In this document: positions 1 to 6,826 of the stretch, in pieces
Position numbering within the stretch: position 1 is the stretch's first letter
Layout: every line of letters starts with the position of its first letter
From: Pseudobdellovibrio sp.
Lineage (GTDB): Bacteria; Bdellovibrionota; Bdellovibrionia; Bdellovibrionales; Bdellovibrionaceae
DNA: 16,837 nt
Direction: 5' to 3'
Assembly: GCA_025449725.1 (NCBI GenBank)
Contig: JANWIU010000041.1
Span: forward strand, 1-16,837
Program-made: the position numbers and the translations under genes
Notes under the pieces: generated by a model
What the model saw: the letters and a program-made list of their open reading frames with translations, nothing else
Databases searched by the model: none
Told to the model about the DNA's origin: nothing

Positions 1-241
1 CGCTTACTTTGAATTTATCTTTAGAAAATCTTTCAAATTTAACGTGACCTTCAACGATTGCATAAATCGTGTGATCGCGTCCGATTTTTACGTTATTGCC
101 TAAGTGAAATTTTGTTCCACGTTGACGAACGATAATTGTTCCAGATTTTACTAATTGACCACCGAAACGTTTAACACCCAATCTCTTGGACTGCGAATCG
201 CGGCCATTCTTGGTACTACCACCAGCTTTTTTACTTGCCAT
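1..241 (-). CDS. rpmA: 50S ribosomal protein L27 (3' end cut by window edge)
   Basis: Reading the minus strand from the ATG at 241-239 gives MASKKAGGSTKNGRDSQSKR, followed by the L27 core with RFGGQ, IIVRQRGTKFH and GRDHTIYA. This matches bacterial L27, a large-subunit protein whose N-terminus reaches towards the peptidyl transferase centre. Eighty codons are present before the window edge, nearly the full family length of about 85. The N-terminus starts directly at the mature AxKKAGGST sequence, so it lacks the cleaved extension (and needs no Prp protease) seen in Firmicutes. A GGAG ribosome-binding site lies about 8 nt upstream. It sits 33 bp downstream of rplU on the same strand and is almost certainly cotranscribed with it. 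Confidence 0.97.
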   Translation of the reverse strand, partial: MASKKAGGSTKNGRDSQSKRLGVKRFGGQLVKSGTIIVRQRGTKFHLGNNVKIGRDHTIYAIVEGHVKFERFSKDKFKVS

Positions 242-274
242 TGTCTACTCCGTTTAAAAAATTAAAATTCTCAA

Positions 275-859
275 TTACTTTTTAGATTTAGTTATTTTCT
301 TAGCTGCTTTTTTCGCCGCTGTTTTAGCAGAGCGTTTAGAAGCAGGTTTTGCTTTTTTCGCTGCCGCTTTTTTCGCAGGTTTTTTAGCTGCTGGCTTAGC
401 TTTTTTAGAAGCCGGTGCTTCTTGTACATCAGCGTTAGTGGCAGATACGCGTGCTTTGTGATCTGCAACTTTTTGCTCAATGCGGTCCTGACGAAGTTTC
501 GCCATGTCTTTTACTTCAGGAGTAGCATCAGATTTAGAAACCTGACCATCCGGAGAAGTAATAGATTTTACGAAGATTTCAGTAAAGTCTTGTTTGTGAG
601 TTGCAAACTTTCTGTAACCTTGACGACGTTTCTTTTTGAAAACGATAATTTTTCTAGTGCGAGCTTGCTTAGTTACTACTGCAGTAACTTTTGCATTTTT
701 AACTGTTGGTGTTCCAACATGAGCTTTATCGCCACCGATCATTAAGATTTGGTCGATATTGAATTCGGCACCAAGCTCTTGATCTAATTTTTCGATTTGT
801 AATACATCACCAGCTTGAACTTTGTATTGTTTACCGCCGGTTTTAATGATTGCGTACAT
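275..859 (-). CDS. rplU: 50S ribosomal protein L21 with a long lysine/alanine-rich C-terminal tail
   Basis: Residues 1-105 are a normal L21, starting MYAIIKTGGKQYKVQAGD and carrying the family signature around residues 71-97 (IIVFKKKRRQGYRKFATHKQ). L21 binds 23S rRNA in the large subunit. Typical L21 is about 103 residues; this one is 194. Residues 106-147 form a charged linker. Residues 148-194 are almost only K, A, P and S, with AKKPAKKAAAKK-type units resembling the tails of histone H1-like proteins. The tail is in frame with no sign of frameshift and ends KSKK. The start at 859 has a TGAGGAA ribosome-binding site (868-862 on the minus strand). It is the first gene of rplU-rpmA and is divergent from the Fic-like gene. 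The identity is certain; the role of the tail is unknown. Confidence 0.96.
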   Translation of the reverse strand: MYAIIKTGGKQYKVQAGDVLQIEKLDQELGAEFNIDQILMIGGDKAHVGTPTVKNAKVTAVVTKQARTRKIIVFKKKRRQGYRKFATHKQDFTEIFVKSITSPDGQVSKSDATPEVKDMAKLRQDRIEQKVADHKARVSATNADVQEAPASKKAKPAAKKPAKKAAAKKAKPASKRSAKTAAKKAAKKITKSKK

Positions 860-925
860 ATTTCCTCATTTCTAACTTTAATAGCTACTTAAGAACTGTA
901 GTTTTTGCCATTTGGACTGTAGAGC

Positions 926-931
926 TGTCAA
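926..931 (-). promoter_or_regulatory. possible -35 box for rplU-rpmA in the divergent intergenic region
   Basis: On the minus strand 926-931 reads TTGACA, a perfect sigma-70 -35 hexamer, 67 bp before the L21 start codon. No convincing -10 box lies at the right distance (the 17-18 nt positions read GGCAAA or GCAAAA), so this is only a lead. The rest of 860-986 is AT-rich and contains no gene. Confidence 0.25.
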
Positions 932-958
932 ACGCTAATATAAAAACATAAAAAAGTC

Positions 959-986
959 TTGTTTTTAGCCCAATTGAGTGTATTAA
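959..986 (+). promoter_or_regulatory. candidate sigma-70 promoter for the Fic-like gene
   Basis: TTGTTT (959-964) and TATTAA (981-986) are separated by 16 nt and resemble -35 and -10 boxes. Transcription would start near 993, only a few bases before the ATG at 999, so the message would be leaderless or nearly so. This fits the absence of a good Shine-Dalgarno sequence. The -10 box overlaps the left edge of the inverted repeat at 984-1010. Confidence 0.4.
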
Positions 987-1010
987 ATGGGTCACTTTAT
1001 GACCTATTTA
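984..1010. promoter_or_regulatory. 27-bp inverted repeat over the Fic-like gene start, candidate operator
   Basis: The arms are TAAATGGGTCA (984-994) and TGACCTATTTA (1000-1010) around a CTTTA spacer. They are complementary at 10 of 11 positions. The core GGTCACTTTATGACC is perfect. The repeat covers the end of the candidate -10 box and both possible start codons (987 and 999). That is a classic position for a repressor site, and the gene it overlaps encodes a winged-helix protein. Autoregulation is inference. Confidence 0.45.
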
Positions 1011-1910
1011 TGGCAAAAAACAAGCTGGCCTTCATTTTATTGGACTCACGGGAGTTTCATTAACTCTTTGGTCACTGCCCGTCATAACCAAGGCCGACTG
1101 TTGGCTTTGAAGCAAAATTTCGTCCATTCCTTTGAAATGGTGGAAGTCCGCCAGCCCCTTTATGCAGACTGGTTTGTTCCCGGCTTGGACGAACAACGGT
1201 TGTTTGGCTGGCAGGCCTCTTTGTTTCCAACAGGTTTTGCAGGTATCAGAAAAGTGGCCGTTGGGTCTTACCGGCAAAAAGATCCAGCTAAAGGAATGTT
1301 TCCTGCGTTCCGGATTGAAGCTGAAATTAAAAACTGGCTGCAATGGTGGGCTGAACCACCGCAGGATCTGGATATTATTTTAAGAGCGGCCATTGGCAGC
1401 ATTTGGTTTTTAATTATCTCCCCTTTTGAGGCGGGAAACTTTACTTTGGCTGCAGCCATTGCTGAAAAGGCATTAACCGAAAAAGAAGGTCTGCCGTTTC
1501 GCAGTTATGATTTGGCTTTGCAATTCGAAGAAAACGAGGAACGCATAAAAGAATTGGTCAGTGAGATGACCATAGGTGATGGCGACCTCACGCCGTGGAT
1601 CAATTATTTCCTCGAGATGGTAAACGTAGCCCTAAATTCTGCGTTGACCATTTCAGAGCAAAAAGACTTGTCAGAAAAATTCTGGAAGCAATTATCAATC
1701 TTTGACCTAAACAGCCGTCAGAAAAAAGTATTGAACCTCATGATTGAAGAGCATCAGACAATGACTAACCGGCAGTACACTGAAATTTGCAAAACCAGCA
1801 GAGAATCAGCTAAGCGCGACCTTTCAGAATTAGTCAAAATGAGAATATTGGCGGTTGGTACAAGTAAAGGAAGATCTGTTTGCTATTCCTTAAATTTAAC
1901 GGACATTTAA
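999..1910 (+). CDS. Fic-family pseudoenzyme with DUF4172-type N-terminus and C-terminal winged helix, probable transcription regulator
   Basis: Residues 1-40 (MTYLWQKTSWPSFYW, then ARHNQGRLL) match the N-terminal domain (DUF4172) of one Fic subfamily. Residues 67-92 (RLFGWQASLFPTG, then VGSYR) match its middle. Residues 239-300 match its C-terminal winged helix (NRQYTEICKTSRESAKRDLS, then GRSVCYSL). The Fic catalytic motif, normally HPFx(D/E)GNGR, is here SPFEAGNFT (141-149). The His, acidic, second Gly and Arg positions are all lost. The inhibitory-helix region with its SxxxEG motif and the flap hairpin also appear deleted, so the protein is 303 residues instead of roughly 370. It should not AMPylate; DNA binding is the likely remaining role. 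I chose ATG 999 over ATG 987 because family members start a few residues before the WQ motif; neither start has a strong ribosome-binding site. Confidence 0.85.
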   Translation: MTYLWQKTSWPSFYWTHGSFINSLVTARHNQGRLLALKQNFVHSFEMVEVRQPLYADWFVPGLDEQRLFGWQASLFPTGFAGIRKVAVGSYRQKDPAKGMFPAFRIEAEIKNWLQWWAEPPQDLDIILRAAIGSIWFLIISPFEAGNFTLAAAIAEKALTEKEGLPFRSYDLALQFEENEERIKELVSEMTIGDGDLTPWINYFLEMVNVALNSALTISEQKDLSEKFWKQLSIFDLNSRQKKVLNLMIEEHQTMTNRQYTEICKTSRESAKRDLSELVKMRILAVGTSKGRSVCYSLNLTDI

Positions 1911-1941
1911 AAACATATTTACAGAGCTTTAACAACTTTTA

Positions 1942-1971
1942 TTGATTGTGTATCATGAGACAACAAATACT
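1942..1971 (+). promoter_or_regulatory. weak candidate promoter upstream of the histidine kinase
   Basis: In the 145-bp gap after the Fic-like gene, TTGATT (1942-1947) and AATACT (1966-1971) lie 18 nt apart. Each matches its consensus only partly. No other signal or terminator is visible in the gap, so read-through from the Fic-like gene is possible. Confidence 0.25.
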
Positions 1972-2055
1972 CTAACATTTTAGGCCCGGCCATTAAGTAC
2001 TGGTATCATTAATCCGTAAAACTATTCAGGAATTGAACGTTTAGCGGGATAAAAA

Positions 2056-3855
2056 ATGAACATCAGATTTAAAGTTTTAACATTGAAACTGATTTCAACC
2101 TTATTTCTTCTGGTTACCTATTCGATGTTTTCGAAAACATTTCTAATTTCGGGATTCGAAGAAGTCGAACGCGAAGAGGCTCTTTCTGACACGGAAGTGT
2201 TGCTTGAAACCTTTAATTCTATGGTGGTCACTCTCGACAATAAGGCGGCCGATTGGGCCGCCTGGGATGAAGCTTTCAGTTATGTTCAAAGAAAAAACAA
2301 AGCCTTTGAACAATCTAATTTTCTGCCTGAAACAATGAAGCTTTTAAATCTTGATTACTTTGCTTTTTTTGATTCCAGAGGCCACTCTGTTGGCCATCGT
2401 GCCTTTGATAAAAATAAAAGCGCTTTCATATCCTATCCAGACAGCCTACGTCGAATCTTTAGCCCGGGTTCAAAGATTTTTGAATTCGCACCAAAAGAAG
2501 TTTCTCACCGCGGGGTTTTGAAAATTTCTGAAGGTCTCATCATGTTTTCCCTTCGCCCGGTTTTTAATAGCAAAATGCGTGGGCCATCGAAAGGCTATCT
2601 GTTGATGGTTCGCCGAGTCTCTGACGATGTTGTTTCTAAAATCTCAATAATCACAGGTAAAAAGATTTCTTTTGAAAGCCCCAAATCTGCAGAAGAAAAT
2701 TACGGCATAGACTTACAAAAAAGCATCGTTCAAAAGGAACTCTCAAAGGATCTGATATTGGGGATAGCGGTTCTGCATGATTTTTATAATATTCCTGTCG
2801 CCGTTATTAAAACCGAAATACCAAGAAAAATTCTCCAGATCGGAACCGCCTCTTACCGAAAAACAATGACGTTCATTACAACCGTCACAATTCTTATCGC
2901 TCTCATCATGATACATCTTATGGACAGTATGCTGGTGAAGCGGCTGGCGGACCTTGATGAACAAGTAAATTTGCTGAATCAAAACGGAGTAACAAAATTG
3001 ACTGTCAAAGGTGATGATGAGCTGGCCCGTCTGGCGCGAAGCATGAATCAGATGGTGGGAACTCTCAATACCCGCAACCAAGAACTCATGAGCTTAAATG
3101 AAATTATCAAAAACCAGAATCATGCCCTGGTTTCTGCTGCCAAAATGTCCGCACTCGGCGAAATGGCAGGCGGAGTGGCTCATGAAATTAACACCCCCCT
3201 TACTGTTATTAAGTTAAGAAGTGAAATGATGATGAATGAAATCAACGAGAATCCGGGTAACAACGAACAGAATTTAAAGTCTTCTCTGGAAATCATTGAT
3301 AAAACAGTGGACCGCATTACGAAGATTATTCAAAGCTTAAGAGCTTTCTCCCGTGAAACGGCTCAGCACGAAAAAATTGAATACTCCGTCAGTAAAATTG
3401 TTTCAGAAGCTCTGAACCTTTGCTTTGAAAAATTCAAGATTCACGGAATAGACGTCAGTATTGACTTAAGCGACGACTTTGTTTTGCAATGCCGACCAAC
3501 CGAGATCGCTCAGGTGCTGGTTAACCTTTTAAATAACGCTTATGATGCCGTTGAAGATTCGGAAGAAAAAATAATATCAATTAGCACACGACAGGTTGAT
3601 GAACAGATTTTTGAGATCGCCATCACTGATTCAGGAAAAGGCATTCCTCATGCTATTCATGACAAAATAATGCAGCCGTTTTTTACCACCAAAGAATTCG
3701 GCAAGGGCACCGGGATCGGACTCAGCATTTCTAAAGGAATCGTTGAAGCTCATGATGGAAGACTTTACTTGGACCGCTCATCAAAGCAGACACGAATGGT
3801 CCTAACTTTACCTTTTTTGAAAACTAACAAACATGTATTTGAGAGAGTCGTTTAA
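2056..3855 (+). CDS. membrane sensor histidine kinase (CHASE4-HAMP-HisKA-HATPase)
   Basis: A 599-residue sensor kinase. Membrane segments lie at about residues 8-30 and 272-292. Between them is a periplasmic domain of about 235 residues with DNKAADWAAWDEAFSYV (61-77), typical of CHASE4 sensors. A HAMP linker spans about 293-345. The dimerisation domain contains GEMAGGVAHEINTPLTVI with phospho-accepting His376. The ATPase domain shows the N box (NLLNNAYDAV, Asn494), the G1 box (DSGKGI, Asp525), PFFTTKEFGKGTGIGLSISK and a final G-rich region. All catalytic boxes are intact. The start ATG has only a weak GCGGGAT upstream. The response regulator begins 20 bp after the stop, so the two form an operon and almost surely a cognate pair. 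The ligand of the sensor domain cannot be read from sequence. Confidence 0.95.
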   Translation: MNIRFKVLTLKLISTLFLLVTYSMFSKTFLISGFEEVEREEALSDTEVLLETFNSMVVTLDNKAADWAAWDEAFSYVQRKNKAFEQSNFLPETMKLLNLDYFAFFDSRGHSVGHRAFDKNKSAFISYPDSLRRIFSPGSKIFEFAPKEVSHRGVLKISEGLIMFSLRPVFNSKMRGPSKGYLLMVRRVSDDVVSKISIITGKKISFESPKSAEENYGIDLQKSIVQKELSKDLILGIAVLHDFYNIPVAVIKTEIPRKILQIGTASYRKTMTFITTVTILIALIMIHLMDSMLVKRLADLDEQVNLLNQNGVTKLTVKGDDELARLARSMNQMVGTLNTRNQELMSLNEIIKNQNHALVSAAKMSALGEMAGGVAHEINTPLTVIKLRSEMMMNEINENPGNNEQNLKSSLEIIDKTVDRITKIIQSLRAFSRETAQHEKIEYSVSKIVSEALNLCFEKFKIHGIDVSIDLSDDFVLQCRPTEIAQVLVNLLNNAYDAVEDSEEKIISISTRQVDEQIFEIAITDSGKGIPHAIHDKIMQPFFTTKEFGKGTGIGLSISKGIVEAHDGRLYLDRSSKQTRMVLTLPFLKTNKHVFERVV

Positions 3856-3875
3856 TTATCCTGAAGGAGAATGTT

Positions 3876-5216
3876 ATGGGAGCTAAAAAAATATTGGTAG
3901 TCGAAGATGATGAAGTATTCAGAAACACCATCGGAGAATTACTAGGTAAAAAGTATGAAGTTGCCCAGGCTCCTAACGGGAAATCAGCATGCGAACTCAT
4001 GTCGGTGCAAGATTACGATCTGGTGCTTTCTGATATTCAGATGCCAAACATGACCGGGATTGATTTGTTGGAGTGGTCGGCAAAACACCGGCCAATGCCT
4101 TTTATTATTATGACCGGCTTTTCGACATTGCTTGAAACAAAATCTGCATATGAGCTGGGAGCAAAAGGTTTTATCGCAAAGCCTTTTAAAATTTCCCAGC
4201 TTCTCGATCTTATTCCTTCTATAATCGGTGAAGAAAAAAAAGTGGTGCCAGAGAAGAAGCCCGCTGATGCATATTATAAAGTTTCTATAGAAGAATTCAT
4301 TGCAAAACCTAACATTGATTTTGATATCTTCATTAAACTCTCAGAAACAAATTTTATTAAAGTCGCTAATAAAAGCGAGCAGCTTCCAAAAGAACAAATT
4401 GCTAAGTATAAAGACCGCGGTATAAAGCACTTCTACATTGAAAAAGAAGATTTCGGAAAACTGGTACAGTTTAACTTGGGTCTTGTGAAAATAATGAAGG
4501 GCCGTTCAGAAATCGCCAATGACAAAAAGACGTCCTTCATGAATTACACAGGAAAGGTTATTCTAGAGCGCACCTTTACCGATGGTGTAGACCAGGATTC
4601 CATCCAAGAGGCTTCTGCTTTTCTTAAAATGGCAGTTGAAACAGCAACAGAATCTGAAGACAGCTTTGATCTCTTAACTTTATTGAACAGCTATTCCGAT
4701 GCAGTTTATGCGAATTCAGTTGCGATTTCCTTTTGTTCAGTAATGTTGGCAAAAACTCTTGGTGTCACTTCGATGCAGACACTGTTTAAAGTGAGTATGG
4801 CCGGCATGTTTCATGATATCGGAAAAAAAGAAATCGACAGTGAGCTTTTAAAAAGGCCGCGCCATTTAACAACCCGGGCAGAGCAAAAAGAAATTGAAAG
4901 TCATGTAGTGCGAGGTCACGATATTCTTTTAGGAATTAAAAGTTTACATTCTGATGTCGTGCGAATGGCCTACGAACATCATGAAGATCAGGCTGGGCTT
5001 GGCTATCCCAACTCCAAGGCGGCTCGTGACCAGCATCCGCTTTCGAAAATCTTGCAGGCTGCAGTCCTTTTTGTAGAGTATACGGATACATTACGACAAA
5101 GCGGTCAGCCAATAACCGCTGCAGCCGTCATTGCAAATCTACAGCAGCTTTATGAAAAACGAATTGACCCGCTTTGCTTAGCTGCTCTTAAAAAAATATA
5201 TGGTGTTAAGACTTAG
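3876..5216 (+). CDS. response regulator with receiver and degenerate HD-GYP-like output domain
   Basis: Residues 1-118 are a receiver domain with acidic Asp11/Asp12, phospho-acceptor Asp53 (LSDIQMPNM), Thr80 and Lys102, all intact. Residues about 131-205 form a linker domain of the kind found before HD-GYP domains. Residues about 260-446 are HD-GYP-like, with HDIGK (313-317), His343, HHE (368-370) and GLGYP (374-378). HD-GYP domains normally hydrolyse cyclic di-GMP. Three usual positions differ: the first metal-binding His aligns with Tyr278, the Asp before GxGYP is Ala373, and the late metal Asp of the VADxYDAL motif is Glu401. Activity may therefore be reduced or altered. An AAGGAGA ribosome-binding site (3864-3870) fixes the start. 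It lies 20 bp after the kinase and converges with rng, with 18 bp between the stops. Confidence 0.92.
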   Translation: MGAKKILVVEDDEVFRNTIGELLGKKYEVAQAPNGKSACELMSVQDYDLVLSDIQMPNMTGIDLLEWSAKHRPMPFIIMTGFSTLLETKSAYELGAKGFIAKPFKISQLLDLIPSIIGEEKKVVPEKKPADAYYKVSIEEFIAKPNIDFDIFIKLSETNFIKVANKSEQLPKEQIAKYKDRGIKHFYIEKEDFGKLVQFNLGLVKIMKGRSEIANDKKTSFMNYTGKVILERTFTDGVDQDSIQEASAFLKMAVETATESEDSFDLLTLLNSYSDAVYANSVAISFCSVMLAKTLGVTSMQTLFKVSMAGMFHDIGKKEIDSELLKRPRHLTTRAEQKEIESHVVRGHDILLGIKSLHSDVVRMAYEHHEDQAGLGYPNSKAARDQHPLSKILQAAVLFVEYTDTLRQSGQPITAAAVIANLQQLYEKRIDPLCLAALKKIYGVKT

Positions 5217-5234
5217 GTTTCGCTGAAGATTTTT

Positions 5235-6749
5235 TCAGTTCTCACTGAAGATTTCATATTGTTCGGCGTGATAAGACGGTTCAATCTTAAAGGCAATGGA
5301 CCGGCCCAAGCGTTTTTCAAGAGCCTCTAGGGTTTCAGATTCGCTTTCGTAAACCCAGTCTACGATTTCAGCGTGGCAATGAACAATGACGCCCGGTTTT
5401 TTGGAATTTTCAACCATACTGATTTCGCGTTCAAGTTCGCGGAATATCTCACAGGCGATGGTGTGTTTGCGCTTAATATAACCTTTGCCGTCGCAATAAG
5501 AACAGGGCTCGCAAAGAGTCTTAACAAGGCTCGGGCGAATACGTTTTCGGGTCATTTCAACCAGGCCCAGATCCGACATCGAAACGATGTTCGTGCGGCT
5601 ACGGTCTTTTTTAAGCTCTTCTTCCATTCCGTAAAGAACCTGCTCGCGATGAGTTTCTTTTTCCATATCGATAAAATCGATAATGATAATGCCGCCGACA
5701 TTACGCACGCGCAACTGGTGGGCGATCTCTTTAACCGCTTCCAGATTGGTTTTTAAAATTGTGTCTTCTAAATCTTTTTTACCTACGTAACGGCCGGTAT
5801 TAACGTCAATTACAACTAAAGCCTCAGCCTCATCAAATACAATGTAGCCGCCGGACTTCAACCAAACTTTGCGTTCCATCGCACGTGAGATTTCAAGATC
5901 AATATCGTAAAGATCGAATAAAGGTTTTTTCTCTTCATATAGAATAATGTTCTGACGGTATTTCGGCATTAACTGAGTAACGAACTTTTGAACTTTTTTG
6001 TAAACCTCAACGTCATCTACCCAAACTGTCGTCACATTTTCACTCATCAGATCACGTAAAGCACGGAGCTCCACATCCAGCTCAGAGTGTACAATGCCTG
6101 CGTTCTTTTTCTTTTCGTAATTTTTATGAATTTCTTTTGCGAGACGGTCTAAGTATTCAATGTCAGCCCGCAAAGACTCTTCGCTGGCGCCTTCCGATGC
6201 GGTACGTACGATGACGCCGCCGGTTGGATTAATGTTGTGAATGATTTTCTTTAATCTTTCTTTTTCGTGCTCATCTTCGATTTTGCGAGATATCCCGGTG
6301 TGTTTCACATAGGGCATGTAAACCACTCCTCTGCCCGGCAATGAAATGTGCGTTGTAATTCGCGCGCCTTTCGTACCGAGTGGATCCTTCGCCACTTGCA
6401 CCATCAAGTGCTGGCCTTCTTTAATTAAATCCTGAATAGGTGTTTTGATTTCACGTTGATTACGGCTTTCTTCATCGCCTTTGTCTTCCGTTTCATCATC
6501 ATCAAAAAATTCTTTGCCTTCTTCCGTGATAATGTCACCTACATACAAAAAGGCGGCTTTATCCAGACCGATATCCACAAAAGCGGCCTGCATACCAGGA
6601 AGTACGCGCGTGACCACTCCCCTATGTATAGTGCCCACAAGTGTCGGCGAAGTTTTTCTTTCGATTTTAAGATCCATGAGGACGCCAGATTCAACATAAG
6701 CCACTCTGGTTTCCAAGGGGCGAACATTGATAAGAATTTCAGCAGACAT
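5235..6749 (-). CDS. rng: ribonuclease G (RNase E/G family)
   Basis: The N-terminus (SAEILINVRPLETRVAYVES) and the 504-residue length match RNase G (E. coli about 489) rather than the much longer RNase E. An S1 RNA-binding domain occupies about residues 38-130 (LPGMQAAFVDIGLDKAAFL, then KDPLGTKGAR). The 5'-sensor region carries RTASEGASEES. The catalytic metal aspartates are Asp315 (VVIDVNTGR) and Asp358 (IIIIDFIDME). The zinc link is C413-EPC416. RNase G trims the 5' end of 16S rRNA and degrades some mRNAs. An acidic stretch (about residues 83-95) is inserted in the S1 domain. GAGGT lies 4 nt before the ATG. The secreted-protein gene lies 77 bp upstream on the same strand with no visible terminator between. 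Confidence 0.96.
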   Translation of the reverse strand: MSAEILINVRPLETRVAYVESGVLMDLKIERKTSPTLVGTIHRGVVTRVLPGMQAAFVDIGLDKAAFLYVGDIITEEGKEFFDDDETEDKGDEESRNQREIKTPIQDLIKEGQHLMVQVAKDPLGTKGARITTHISLPGRGVVYMPYVKHTGISRKIEDEHEKERLKKIIHNINPTGGVIVRTASEGASEESLRADIEYLDRLAKEIHKNYEKKKNAGIVHSELDVELRALRDLMSENVTTVWVDDVEVYKKVQKFVTQLMPKYRQNIILYEEKKPLFDLYDIDLEISRAMERKVWLKSGGYIVFDEAEALVVIDVNTGRYVGKKDLEDTILKTNLEAVKEIAHQLRVRNVGGIIIIDFIDMEKETHREQVLYGMEEELKKDRSRTNIVSMSDLGLVEMTRKRIRPSLVKTLCEPCSYCDGKGYIKRKHTIACEIFRELEREISMVENSKKPGVIVHCHAEIVDWVYESESETLEALEKRLGRSIAFKIEPSYHAEQYEIFSEN

Positions 6750-6826
6750 AGGACCTCACTATAGAACTAAAGAAGTCCTTGGTTTACTAAAATTTCACGT
6801 TTTATGCAAACTTAATGGAGGGGTTA

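Noticed and set aside
292..480. Minus-strand 62-residue lysine-rich frame
   Set aside because: It lies within the L21 tail in another frame; its composition only mirrors the KA-rich codons.
422..745. Plus-strand 107-residue frame with many Cys and Phe
   Set aside because: Fully antisense to the conserved L21 core, with no ribosome-binding site or recognisable motif.
987..998. ATG 987 as the start of the Fic-like gene
   Set aside because: Family N-termini start just before the WQ motif, and ATG 999 fits better. ATG 987 cannot be excluded, as neither has a clear ribosome-binding site.
987..5216. Toxin-antitoxin or phage-defence module based on the Fic-like gene
   Set aside because: The Fic active site is dead, no antitoxin-like small gene is adjacent, and the neighbours are an ordinary two-component pair.
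5223..5254. Repeated CTGAAGATTT near the convergent stops, with short CTGAA/TTCAG pairings, considered as a bidirectional terminator
   Set aside because: Stems are only 5 bp, AT-rich and lie partly inside the rng coding end. Two 10-bp copies alone are weak evidence.
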